From Candidatus Thorarchaeota archaeon (lineage in GTDB: Archaea > Asgardarchaeota > Thorarchaeia > Thorarchaeales > Thorarchaeaceae), in NCBI GenBank assembly GCA_018335335.1, contig JAGXKG010000019.1, positions 1-36,360 on the forward strand: DNA of 36,360 nt, read 5' to 3'. Positions 16,663 to 24,742 of the stretch are shown piece by piece (position 1 is the first letter of the stretch; each line of letters starts with the position of its first letter). The notes under the pieces are model-generated. The model had not been told where the DNA came from. It did no database searches and saw only the letters and a program-made list of their open reading frames with translations. The position numbers and the translations under genes are program-made.

Positions 16663-16766
16663 CCTATGGAATCATGTTTCTTGAGCGAACCTATTCTATT
16701 TTCTCCAGCGGAAGATTTCATCATTAGGCCGGCAGACATATTCTCTACCTTTTCTTTCGGGTGTAT

Positions 16767-18353
16767 TCATTCCCATGGATCGGCAAACCCTCCTGCCTTC
16801 TCGCCATAAAGACGTCTGGGTAAGGTCATCATGTAAGAATTCTCCGAAAGTATTCTGCCAAGATAGTAGTTCAGATTCATTTCCTCAAAGTATTCAGCCA
16901 GGACTCCTTGAAAGATATCCGAGCGGTATCTCGGCATCCGGACAATGGACCAGAGTGAACCATCAGATTCATTGCTGTAGATTTCGCAATAAACAGAAAT
17001 TGAGAGAAGATGATTGCGTATTTCGTCTATTCTGTCAGTTCCTGTCAAAGCAAGAAGAACGCCATCATGCAGCCCGCTGAAGCAGAGCTTGGGATGATAG
17101 CATCTTTCAACAATCTGATTGTCTAACAGCTTCTTTCTATATCTTCTCTCAGAGCGCGATGGGAACTCAAGAAGCTCTAGAAACTGATCTCTTGAGGCAG
17201 CATCTCCTGAGTATGACATCAGAATTCCCAAGAGTACTGTTTCACCAGTTTTCAGGCGTACCTTATCATCATATGTATTGAATTCCTTGAGAAGCCATCG
17301 CTCTTTCTTGCCTTCAACGTGTTCTGGCTTCGGTTCATAGGGTTCGAAAAGCCACTTCTTGCCATCCCAAAAATCGAGCCGAAAGGAGAGTACTCCACGA
17401 GTCGCAGTAAAATGTACTGCACCTTCTTGCAGGTCGGTTTGCTCAGGACCGCTGCTTTGTTGAGGCTCGATATACAAGAAGAAACCTGGATACTCGGAAT
17501 CCACCATTTCGTACGCTCGTGCGAGGCCAGCATTCCAGATTCGAGGTCGTAGGTTTGGCGTCAGCATGCATCTGTATCTAAGCCCGAGTGCTGCTATTTG
17601 GGGTATGAAGCGTTCAGTCATCAAGAAGGATAGTTCTTCCAAAAAACGACTTGCTTCACGCTTAGTGCACCCAGTTTCTTTGCGGATCAGACTATATGTT
17701 ATATTACTCTGCTCTTCTGTACTCCAAACCTTCTCAAGAACTTGCAATAACGCGGGGTGTTGAAGCGCATTGAACGACTGTCTCAATTCCTGCAGTAATT
17801 TCTTGTTATCGTATTCTGCGGCAGCGTCGGGTAACACATCGCACCTTGGCCATAAAGTCCGTGCAAAACTACTGTAGTTCAGCTCTGCTAGTTTGTCTAT
17901 TGATAGGTAGTTTTCAAGCGCACTATTCCAATCAAGTTTCTCTCCACAGGATACCGCGTACTCATGCAGTGCAATTATTCCCCTCGTTACAATATTCAAC
18001 CCGGGGGCTTGGTACAGATACTCTTGCGGTGATTTTTTGTGGTCAAACACCTCTAAACGACGAATCAGGTGGTTGAGGTCACTTATGTCAATTGGAAGGT
18101 TGAATGTTCCAATATTCGATTTTATATCGATTTTGATTGGTAAAACATCTTCCAGAGAGATTGATGTGTTTTTCACAATGTTGTGTTTTGAAATCGGTTG
18201 TAATCCCATGTAGTTCTCAAATCTCTCCCAATCGAGATCATCTTGGAATCGAGCGGCGTTGATTCCAGCGTATATCCGGTCATCGGTAAACCAGTACGGT
18301 TCAACATGATTCGGTCCTAGATTGTTCAGCCAATCTAGAGTTGCTACGCGCAC
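16767..18353 (-). CDS. Large protein of unknown function, possible paralogue of the convergent neighbour
   Basis: I do not recognise the family. The 528-residue soluble product has a predicted helical first half. A helix-turn-helix-like stretch, YSLIRKETGCTKREASRFLE, lies at about residues 219-238. A beta-rich middle follows (FRLDFWDGKKWLFEPYEPKP). A C-terminal region then runs RLKTGETVLLGILMSYSGDA, a second HTH-like segment (RYRKKLLDNQIVERCYHP), and an alpha/beta module (GVLLALTGTDRIDEIRNHLL, then GSLWSIVRMPRYRS). The last two modules parallel the C terminus of the 639-residue protein. Two HTH-like segments suggest DNA binding or regulation, but this is inference. The start is GTG at 18353. 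It is divergent from the GH3 gene and shares with it the spacer that holds the first copy of the conserved element. Confidence 0.72.
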   Translation of the reverse strand: MRVATLDWLNNLGPNHVEPYWFTDDRIYAGINAARFQDDLDWERFENYMGLQPISKHNIVKNTSISLEDVLPIKIDIKSNIGTFNLPIDISDLNHLIRRLEVFDHKKSPQEYLYQAPGLNIVTRGIIALHEYAVSCGEKLDWNSALENYLSIDKLAELNYSSFARTLWPRCDVLPDAAAEYDNKKLLQELRQSFNALQHPALLQVLEKVWSTEEQSNITYSLIRKETGCTKREASRFLEELSFLMTERFIPQIAALGLRYRCMLTPNLRPRIWNAGLARAYEMVDSEYPGFFLYIEPQQSSGPEQTDLQEGAVHFTATRGVLSFRLDFWDGKKWLFEPYEPKPEHVEGKKERWLLKEFNTYDDKVRLKTGETVLLGILMSYSGDAASRDQFLELLEFPSRSERRYRKKLLDNQIVERCYHPKLCFSGLHDGVLLALTGTDRIDEIRNHLLSISVYCEIYSNESDGSLWSIVRMPRYRSDIFQGVLAEYFEEMNLNYYLGRILSENSYMMTLPRRLYGEKAGGFADPWE

Positions 18354-18476
18354 TGTGTCCTATCTCCAAGTACAGAGATATGGTATTCCAATACAAATCT
18401 GTTCGTGTTAGAACATAATTATGATCAGGTGGCCCTCGAAACTGCACTGTGTCTGCAAAAACACCCCATTTTCAGT

Positions 18477-18632
18477 CAAAAAGCGGGAAAACACGGCCAA
18501 TCACTTTCGAGATAAAGGATATGAATGCTTTATACGACTTTTGAAGAACTTAGAAGAAGAATGAATATGTTGGAGTAATTATCGTGGTTCAAAACGTCTA
18601 GATAACCTTTCATATATCCTAGGTATGGTTGA
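18477..18632 (+). repeat. Conserved intergenic element, copy 1
   Basis: This stretch aligns without gaps over about 150 bases with 23811-23965. Blocks of full or near identity sit at fixed spacing: AAAAAGCGGGAAAA plus ACGGCCAATC, then TTTTGAAG, then ATGAATATGTTGGAG, then GTCTAGA, then CATATA and CCTAG, then TTGA, with weakly similar spacers between. GTCTAG (18596-18601) pairs with CTAGGT (18619-18624) over a 17-base loop using two G-U pairs. It lies between divergent genes, upstream of the GH3 gene. It could be a non-coding RNA, a compound regulatory region or a decayed mobile fragment; the orientation of function is not known. Confidence 0.6.
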
Positions 18633-18715
18633 CGTAGCTCTTATACTAAGCACTGTATCTACCGTCCTGATAGTCTAGGACATTTGTGTCCCGGGCTATC
18701 GGAGGAAAAAGACAG

Positions 18716-20263
18716 ATGTCGATTATGAGACGACTTGTTTCGTTCTACGCGAAACGCAAACAGAAGAGTATCGATGAGGTACTTACCAACCCCATCGAGA
18801 TAACCAATGAAAAACTTATGTCTATTCTGCACCGTCACCGGGACACACTCCTGGGCAAACAGTATAGATTTGATGAGATAACAACACCTGAGCAGTTCAG
18901 GCAACAGGTCCCGTTGTCAGACTATGAGAGTATGAAGCCGTATTTTGAACTAACGTATGCTGACCCAGGTGGTGGTATCCTGACCAAGGATCCCGTTTAC
19001 TGGTATTTGCAGACCTCTGGCACATCAGGGGAACCAAAGAAACTACCTGTAACCAAGAGAGGGCTCAAAGATGTCAGTGGTGTAACCGCCCTTTGCTGGA
19101 TGGCGTTTATGAACGCAGAACCTGAGAATCCCAAGATTGTTGATGGTACGCTCATCACCTTTGGTGCGGCTCCCGAACTTGGTAGCATCAATGGCGTGAA
19201 AGTAGGATACGCAACAGGAGTGTACGCTCGGAATCAGAATGCGTTGTTTCAGCGGCTCATAGAACCGGGTGAAGACGTGTTCAACATTGACGATATGGAT
19301 CTCAAGATGCGAAAATATGCTGAACTCATGGCAACCCGAGATGTCACCGGGATTCAGGGTATAACCACACTCTCTCTGGCTCTTGTCCGGAGGATGCAGA
19401 ACCAGTATGGTCCGTGGTTGCTTGACAGATTTGCTGGCACCCAGCACGAATCCAGGATTCGTGATGCCCTGCGGGATCATGGCACACTTGATGTGGGAGC
19501 GTTGTGGCCGAACCTCCGGCTAGTCCTGGCTTCAGGTATTGACCCAGACCCGTACAGGGAGTGGATCTCAAACACTTTGCCAAACGCCACCCTCTGGAAC
19601 ATGTATGGGGCATCCGAGGGTGTCTTTGCTGGGCAGCTCGTACCCGACATGGAAGGCATGCAGCTATTCACCAACACAAACTACTTCGAATTCATCCCGG
19701 AGGATGTGGTGAACGAACAAGACCCGGAAGTGCTACCACTGAGTGATGTCAAAGCCGGCAATCGGTATGAGATCGTTATCACGAACATTCAGGGTTACTA
19801 TCGCTACCGCATTGGTGATATGGTTACATTCGAGAGTACCAACCCCTATACCATCCGCTCTATCGGCCGATGCGGAAACGTCGTGAATCTGGCAGGAGAG
19901 AAAATCACCGAAGAGCAAGTAGCAAGGGCGATGAGACAGACTGCTGAGAAAACCGGCTACGAAATACTTGACTACAGCGTTATAGGCATCATTGAAGGAA
20001 GCAGGGGGCACTATGTTATTGCAGCAATGTTTCAACACGACCGGGTTGACGCAGTTGAGTTCGTTACCGCCTATGAAGAGGCGATGAAGACTATCAATCC
20101 CGAGTTCCGTGGGTCAAGGGAAACTGGAGCGATTGGGCCAACAGTTCTGTATCGTATGAACAGCTCAGCTTTTGAGCACCGCGTGCGGACCCATCATTTA
20201 CAGGCCAAACCGGTACCCCTCACCACCGATACGGATGTACTTTCCATCTGTGAGGCGATATGA
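18716..20263 (+). CDS. GH3 family acyl-adenylating enzyme (acyl acid-amido synthetase-like)
   Basis: GH3 proteins of the ANL superfamily adenylate a carboxylic acid with ATP and join it to an amine, usually an amino acid; the plant members act on auxin and jasmonate (family knowledge). Motif 1 is QTSGTSGEPKKLPVT (residues 99-113), motif 2 is MYGASEGVFAGQ (about 296-307), and motif 3 is YYRYRIGDMV (about 360-369). IGRCGNVVNLAGEKITEEQV begins the C-terminal lid. The 515-residue length is a little below the plant forms. ATG 18716 is chosen because GGAGGA stands nine bases before it; an in-frame GTG at 18686 lies before that site. A TTATACTAA box near 18640 may be the promoter. The substrate in this organism is unknown. 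Confidence 0.9.
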   Translation: MSIMRRLVSFYAKRKQKSIDEVLTNPIEITNEKLMSILHRHRDTLLGKQYRFDEITTPEQFRQQVPLSDYESMKPYFELTYADPGGGILTKDPVYWYLQTSGTSGEPKKLPVTKRGLKDVSGVTALCWMAFMNAEPENPKIVDGTLITFGAAPELGSINGVKVGYATGVYARNQNALFQRLIEPGEDVFNIDDMDLKMRKYAELMATRDVTGIQGITTLSLALVRRMQNQYGPWLLDRFAGTQHESRIRDALRDHGTLDVGALWPNLRLVLASGIDPDPYREWISNTLPNATLWNMYGASEGVFAGQLVPDMEGMQLFTNTNYFEFIPEDVVNEQDPEVLPLSDVKAGNRYEIVITNIQGYYRYRIGDMVTFESTNPYTIRSIGRCGNVVNLAGEKITEEQVARAMRQTAEKTGYEILDYSVIGIIEGSRGHYVIAAMFQHDRVDAVEFVTAYEEAMKTINPEFRGSRETGAIGPTVLYRMNSSAFEHRVRTHHLQAKPVPLTTDTDVLSICEAI

Positions 20264-20266
20264 TTG

Positions 20267-20617
20267 ATGGATTCATGGAGAAAAACTGCCGCCTCAGGAG
20301 AAAAATCAGTACGTATTCCTTCTTCGAAGCTATTCGGAGACCTGCTGATCTATCTTGTTGAAGTCTTTGATAGAAAAGGAGAAACACCAAAGGATAGACA
20401 AATCAGACCTTTCAGATACGTCGAAGCATTCTGTGACTATAATGATTTGAATAGAGCTCAGGTATGTAAGCTACTCAAAGAACACGGGGCCGATAATGAT
20501 CTAGAAGTGTTACTGAATTGCCTAGACGTTATTCCTCCGTACAGGAGCCTTCCGAAATGTGGAGAGGCTTTTCATAATCATGCTGACAACGCGGCGATAG
20601 CTGCCCCAGGTGGATAG
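20267..20617 (+). CDS. Small hypothetical protein downstream of GH3
   Basis: A 116-residue soluble product with no family that I recognise. It has a central helix (SKLFGDLLIYLVEVFDRKGE) and a second one (NRAQVCKLLKEHGADNDLEV). The ATG is three bases after the GH3 stop, with a TTG codon just before it, so translation may be coupled to GH3. No clear ribosome site is seen. Its stop falls about 22 bases before the next start. The C-terminal end is low in complexity (Ala, Gly, Pro). Confidence 0.5.
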   Translation: MDSWRKTAASGEKSVRIPSSKLFGDLLIYLVEVFDRKGETPKDRQIRPFRYVEAFCDYNDLNRAQVCKLLKEHGADNDLEVLLNCLDVIPPYRSLPKCGEAFHNHADNAAIAAPGG

Positions 20618-20639
20618 GCTCGTAGGGGGCGAGTATACA

Positions 20640-21260
20640 ATGTCTGAAAACAAAAAGTCTGATGATGTGCTCTCTTTTGACCAGATTGCGGCCATGTCCC
20701 AAGATGAAAATCTCCGCATCAAGGTGTTGGTGGAAAAGCTGCCAGTTGTCGATCTAGATTGGAGTTTGGAAATAGATGGGGATTGTGAGGAGCCAGAGGA
20801 GATGGGAGCTGAACAGGCGCGATGGCAGCTCTTCGTATTTCGGTGCATGAACGCGATTAGAAGAGTCGATGAAAACAAGGATTATGCGAAATTGAAATGG
20901 AACGAGGACTTGATCGGGTATCCGCTACTGCTCGTTCCAATTACTATTAACGAAATCCTGGGGCCAATCGGGCTCTATCCTCGTTTCTGGGGTTTCTTCT
21001 GCAAGTACGACGCTGAAGCTGAGCATGTTGAAGCCAAGAAAGCAACAATATCCCTTCCCTCAGCTATTTTCGATACAATATCTACATATGGTGATTTGAT
21101 GATTGGTCAAACAGTGGATCCATTGAATGACCCTGAAGTGCTCATGATTCCCATTGTTTACCACGGGCTTCACGAATTCAAATTTGATGGTGAGAATCGG
21201 CAGGTGCACAAGTTCGGCAGCATTGATGTACTGGTTGGAAAGCGTAAGGCTGAGTGTTAG
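20640..21260 (+). CDS. Hypothetical protein, 206 aa
   Basis: I do not recognise it. The product is soluble and acidic in its first third (for example EIDGDCEEPEEMGAEQARWQ). A more hydrophobic middle follows (YPLLLVPITINEILGPIGLY, then RFWGFFCKY) and a beta-rich C-terminal part. ATG 20640 is preferred because AGGGGGCGAG stands about 12 bases upstream; an in-frame GTG at 20610 would overlap the previous gene. It lies third in a likely GH3 transcript. The spacer that follows (21261-21349) holds nothing recognisable. Confidence 0.6.
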   Translation: MSENKKSDDVLSFDQIAAMSQDENLRIKVLVEKLPVVDLDWSLEIDGDCEEPEEMGAEQARWQLFVFRCMNAIRRVDENKDYAKLKWNEDLIGYPLLLVPITINEILGPIGLYPRFWGFFCKYDAEAEHVEAKKATISLPSAIFDTISTYGDLMIGQTVDPLNDPEVLMIPIVYHGLHEFKFDGENRQVHKFGSIDVLVGKRKAEC

Positions 21261-21349
21261 ACCTGTTGCATGTACTCGTATGTTGTATCTTGGTCATGCA
21301 CGAAAAGACATTGTCTTCGAAGTGAGGAGCGAACAACCATGCAGTTAGA

Positions 21350-21685
21350 TTATAGCGGGATTGTTTCAACTTCGGAGTACACCTTTGCATAGACTCCATT
21401 TTCCTCTAGAAGAGATGTGAAGTTTGCAAAGAGCTGTTTTACCAGCTTAAGGATTCTTTTTGGGTTCTTTGTTGAATAGCATTGTTTCACCAGCTTCTCA
21501 TAATCGGCAGGTACTCTGTCAAATTGGAAACTATCCTCAAACCGGTAGAAGTCATTCTTAATGAAATACCGTTTATTCAGAAGCGCGATGCACCCTAACA
21601 TTCCATTAAGCAAGTCCCACATTGCAAACAGCAAATTGTTTGTTTCTTTTCGGTATGCTTCATGGTTAGAAACAAGCAACGCCAA
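21350..21685 (-). pseudogene. Truncated nucleotidyltransferase C-terminal-domain-like fragment
   Basis: A 111-codon frame with protein-like content: ETNNLLFAMWDLLNGMLGCI, then LNKRYFIKNDFYRFEDSFQF, then RVPADYEKLVKQCYSTKN and a last helix. The arrangement 'LL..L..LN..YF.....F......P..Y..LV' recalls the helical C-terminal domain of kanamycin-type or other small nucleotidyltransferases. The catalytic N-terminal domain (GSxxxGxxxxxSDxD) is missing, and an in-frame TAG stands just upstream of the first possible start, a TTG. I therefore read it as the remains of a larger gene; a complete small helical protein is the alternative. It points against its neighbours. Confidence 0.4.
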
Positions 21686-21749
21686 AATTGAGAATTTTGA
21701 CTACCAATCCGTATACGTTATGTGTTTCGCAGGGATGGCCCATGGGCAG

Positions 21750-21756
21750 TTTATAG
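21750..21756 (+). promoter_or_regulatory. TATA box for the P-loop-less RecA-fold gene
   Basis: TTTATAG lies 28-34 bases before the ATG at 21784. With no Shine-Dalgarno site present, this spacing fits an archaeal promoter that makes a nearly leaderless mRNA. Confidence 0.4.
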
Positions 21757-21783
21757 ACCTCCGTAAGCATCACTATGTGAACA

Positions 21784-22512
21784 ATGGCATTTCGAACTGC
21801 AGATCAGAAAACAACTAAGGTTGTGAGTACAGGGAGCGAAACACTCGATAAACTACTTGGCGGAGGACTTGAAGCCGGGCTTGTGCACCTTTTCTATGGT
21901 GACAGGGTGCTGCGGGATGATGTTCTCCAGATTGCTGTTTCTGCACAGCGATCAGAGGACAAAGGCGGCCTGGGTGCTCCCGTCATCATAATTGACAGCA
22001 ACAATATCATGGATGTCGCGACCCTTGCGGACTGCTGTCTGTGGGAAAACCTAGAACCAGAGCATGTCATGGATAGAGTGTTTATCTCACGTGCCTTCAA
22101 TTCCTCGCAGACCTACGATCTTGTCACCAACAAGCTCGAAGCATTTTTTGAACAGGTCCCGGCTAAAACCCTTATCGTTCCAGGTCTAGCCGATATATAC
22201 CACCGCGAAGGCATCACGCAGGAAGGTACCCGACAAATAACTCACATGGCCCATCGGTTGCAATCATTCACCCTTCGGAGAGGAATCGTGACCGTGGTAA
22301 CTGCGGGGCTATCCGAAAGCAAATCACATTTACCGCTTGGTGGGAGGGCTCTTACAAGCTGCTGTCAGGTACACATTCTTGTCAATGAATCCAAAACATA
22401 CGTCAAGTACAAGCTCGCGAAGCATCCGGTGCACCCAACACGACGAAAATCGCGAATGAAATCACCGATGTTCGGTACTACTCTGCCCCTAGAACATTTT
22501 CTAGAAGATTGA
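21784..22512 (+). CDS. RecA/RadA-fold protein lacking a functional P-loop
   Basis: A 242-residue protein shaped like RadB/KaiC-type RecA-fold ATPases. It opens with STGSETLDKLLGGGLEAGLV, the standard lead-in to the Walker A motif. Where GxxGxGKT is expected it reads YGDRVLRDDVL (about 38-48), with no Gly-Lys-Thr. The strand TLIVPGLADIYH holds the Walker B place but has no Asp after the hydrophobic run. The later RRGIVTVVTAGLSESKSHLP and GGRALTSCCQVHILV fit the last strands of the fold. It is therefore probably a non-catalytic regulator or partner, as seen for some Rad51 paralogues (inference). It lies about 1.5 kb from the helicase and RadA cluster but is separated from it by a dehydrogenase gene on the other strand. 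Transcription seems to start from its own TATA box. Confidence 0.75.
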   Translation: MAFRTADQKTTKVVSTGSETLDKLLGGGLEAGLVHLFYGDRVLRDDVLQIAVSAQRSEDKGGLGAPVIIIDSNNIMDVATLADCCLWENLEPEHVMDRVFISRAFNSSQTYDLVTNKLEAFFEQVPAKTLIVPGLADIYHREGITQEGTRQITHMAHRLQSFTLRRGIVTVVTAGLSESKSHLPLGGRALTSCCQVHILVNESKTYVKYKLAKHPVHPTRRKSRMKSPMFGTTLPLEHFLED

Positions 22513-22607
22513 CTCTTACTGACCATCCTAACTAGTAGAGCTTTGTGAGAATCGGGGTTACGAGTTACACAATCGACTTCACAAAATGAGACTTGAGAGC
22601 CTCTAGC

Positions 22608-23708
22608 TCAGCTTTTGAATTCAAGATTGACCCCGAACTCTTCTGCGAATCCCAACAGGCTTTTCACGGTCTTGTTGTCAAGCGGAATACCTGATTTCTC
22701 TCTTCGTTTTCTTTCTTCGAATTCCTTCTCGCCATGTACGAAGATACGAGTCTGTCCCTCTGCTTTCTCCGATTCATGAAGGCGGTTTATCAAATCATCC
22801 ATTCTTGTTTTGAAGACATCAATGTTGATGAAGAAGGATGGCTTCAATGCCATGAAGAAGTGCCCAACATTGGGATGCTGAGTTTTTCCCTCTACGGAAA
22901 ATTTCACATCCCCATCATAATTCGCACTTGAAAGCACACCGCAGAGAATGTCCACCATAGTTGCAAATCCATACCCCTTGTGTCCTCCATGTAACTCCCC
23001 TTCTCCGCCTAGCGGGAGAATACCGCCTTTTCCGGTACCCCCATACATATTTTTCAAAACCTCTTCAGGATTATTCGTACTTCTACCAGTTTCATCAGTT
23101 GCCCACCCATCAGGTATTTTCCTGCCGGTTCTATCATAGACCTGAAGCTTTCCGCTTGGCACTACACTTGTTGCCTGATCCATAACCCAGGGTCTATTCT
23201 CTGATGTAGGTACCGCTACTGCGATTGGGTTCGTCCCTAGCTTTGCGTTCTTTCCAAATGTGGGCACAACCAGAGGTTCTGAGTTTGTCATGGATATTCC
23301 GATTAAATCCTCCTCTAATGCCATCATCGCGTAGTAGCCTGCGAAACCAAAATGATTTGAGTTGAACACAGTAACAACTCCAATGCCGCTATCTTCTGCC
23401 TTCTCGATAGCCAGCTTCATACTGTAAACTCCTATATTCTGGCCTAGTCCGTGCTTCCCATCCACTTTAGCCATCACAGAATTTTCAGTTACTGTTTCTG
23501 GTTGGGAATCGGGAACAATATACCCGTCCCGAATACCGCTGACATATCTCTTCAGTCGACCCACGCCGTGCGAGTCTATTCCTCTTAGATTGGAGGTTAC
23601 TAGGTTATCGGCTACGTGCACTGCGGCAGTTTCAGGCACTTCGAGTTTCATCATTACCGTCTTGACGAAAACGAACAAATCCTCATGATCTATGTGTTTT
23701 TCACTCAA
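22608..23708 (-). CDS. Malate/L-lactate/sulfolactate dehydrogenase family (Ldh2/MDH2) oxidoreductase
   Basis: A 366-residue cytoplasmic NAD(P)-dependent dehydrogenase of the type II malate/L-lactate family, which also includes ureidoglycolate and L-sulfolactate (ComC) enzymes. LRGIDSHGVGRLKRYV (residues 41-56) with His47, FNSNHFGFAGYYAMM with catalytic His119, and KLGTNPIAVAVPT are its signature blocks. GGEGELHGGHKGYGFATMVD binds the nicotinamide end. The family oxidises 2-hydroxy acids; the exact substrate cannot be read from this sequence. The start is TTG at 23708. It is convergent with the RecA-fold gene (95-base spacer with no clear terminator) and divergent from the large cluster, sharing with it the spacer that holds copy 2 of the conserved element. 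Confidence 0.92.
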   Translation of the reverse strand: MSEKHIDHEDLFVFVKTVMMKLEVPETAAVHVADNLVTSNLRGIDSHGVGRLKRYVSGIRDGYIVPDSQPETVTENSVMAKVDGKHGLGQNIGVYSMKLAIEKAEDSGIGVVTVFNSNHFGFAGYYAMMALEEDLIGISMTNSEPLVVPTFGKNAKLGTNPIAVAVPTSENRPWVMDQATSVVPSGKLQVYDRTGRKIPDGWATDETGRSTNNPEEVLKNMYGGTGKGGILPLGGEGELHGGHKGYGFATMVDILCGVLSSANYDGDVKFSVEGKTQHPNVGHFFMALKPSFFINIDVFKTRMDDLINRLHESEKAEGQTRIFVHGEKEFEERKRREKSGIPLDNKTVKSLLGFAEEFGVNLEFKS

Positions 23709-23810
23709 TATTCATCACACTAACACCCTGTACGTGTTCCGAGAAAAAGTCTACGATGATTTTCCTATAACAAATATCTAATAGAATACCGAATCGTAAT
23801 ATCTTTGCTC

Positions 23811-23965
23811 CAAAAAGCGGGAAAAGACGGCCAATCGATTCTTAACTAAGAAATCATAGGCCTGTAAAGCGTTTTTGAAGGGTTTGAGGAAAAGATGAAT
23901 ATGTTGGAGCATTAATGGATTCTCAGAATGTCTAGAAAAGTACTCATATACCCTAGACATGTTGA
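23811..23965 (+). repeat. Conserved intergenic element, copy 2
   Basis: Partner of 18477-18632, in the same orientation and with the same block spacing. ATGTCTAG (23928-23935) and CTAGACAT (23953-23960) form a perfect eight-base stem with a 17-base loop. In the first copy the same stem is kept by two G-U pairs, as expected if the RNA folds. A GAGG site six bases before the conserved ATGAATATG could serve a tiny reading frame (MNMLEH then stop; MNMLE then stop in copy 1). On the minus strand this copy is also open for 71 codons (23778-23993), while copy 1 has stops there. It lies 50-200 bases before the first gene of the helicase/RadA cluster. Confidence 0.6.
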
Positions 23966-24013
23966 GCGAAACATTCAGACTAGAACTCTCCAATAGATTG
24001 CCCGTGAATTGTC

Positions 24014-24742
24014 ATGGTGAATCTCGAGAGAAACTTGGGGCAAGCTCTGAAGCTGCTCGACGACCAAGAAATGGTTGATGTAACGCGGCTTCTTGATGTT
24101 CTTTACACATGTGAAGACCGAACAATCCGGAAGGCGTATCTTCTGCGTGGACCGCTACTACTCATAATATGTGGACTGAGAAGCGATATTCTTGACGGTT
24201 TCGAGCGCTTCCTTCCCTATGAAGATGGGGAGCTCAGGCCATGTGATATCCCTGGTATTGTGCCGCTGTTCGCATTGATGTCTGCTGAAGCAGGGAAAGC
24301 ACTGGCACTAAGTGCTTTTCAACGTCAGGATGGACACGTGCGGGCCATTCTTGGTCTTGAATCTGAGGATGGTTCGGTTCAGAGCATCGCATCTCGACTC
24401 AAGCATCTGATGAATCGCTGGGCTGAATGGACTGATGTGCTCTTGGATATCGTTGAGAAAGATCCTGCTACAACAGATTGGCTTGTTGACTGGAGAGAAT
24501 TTCTGTCTGGCGAGTCAGGTTTCTTCACTATGGAATGGTACAATGGTTTACCCTATGAAAAGCGACTCACAGCACTCGATAGAATTGTCATGGCATCAGA
24601 AGCACTGCTGAATTCAGTCCTCTCCCGAGAACAGCTAGAAGCAGAGAGAATACAGCGTCTTAGAACGTGGTTACGAGACCTTGAGCCGCTTCCACATGTC
24701 TTCGGTTACGCAACAGATGCTGCTCAAAGGGGTGTTGCATGA
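24014..24742 (+). CDS. Hypothetical protein, first gene of the RadA/helicase cluster
   Basis: I do not recognise a family. The 242-residue product is soluble and mostly helical: NLGQALKLLDDQEMVDVTRL, a hydrophobic GPLLLIICGLRSDILDGF, and IASRLKHLMNRWAEWTDVLL, ending in a long helix with SREQLEAERIQRLRTWLRDL. The ATG at 24014 has no strong ribosome site. Its stop overlaps the next start by four bases (ATGA), so the downstream genes are translationally coupled to it. As the first gene after the conserved spacer element it may be the point where the cluster is regulated. Confidence 0.72.
   Translation: MVNLERNLGQALKLLDDQEMVDVTRLLDVLYTCEDRTIRKAYLLRGPLLLIICGLRSDILDGFERFLPYEDGELRPCDIPGIVPLFALMSAEAGKALALSAFQRQDGHVRAILGLESEDGSVQSIASRLKHLMNRWAEWTDVLLDIVEKDPATTDWLVDWREFLSGESGFFTMEWYNGLPYEKRLTALDRIVMASEALLNSVLSREQLEAERIQRLRTWLRDLEPLPHVFGYATDAAQRGVA

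Noticed and set aside
18477-18632. Likeness of GCGGGAAA and CCAAT-type motifs in the conserved element to eukaryotic E2F and CCAAT boxes
   Set aside because: Short motifs of this kind occur by chance and no E2F or NF-Y system is expected here; treated as coincidence.
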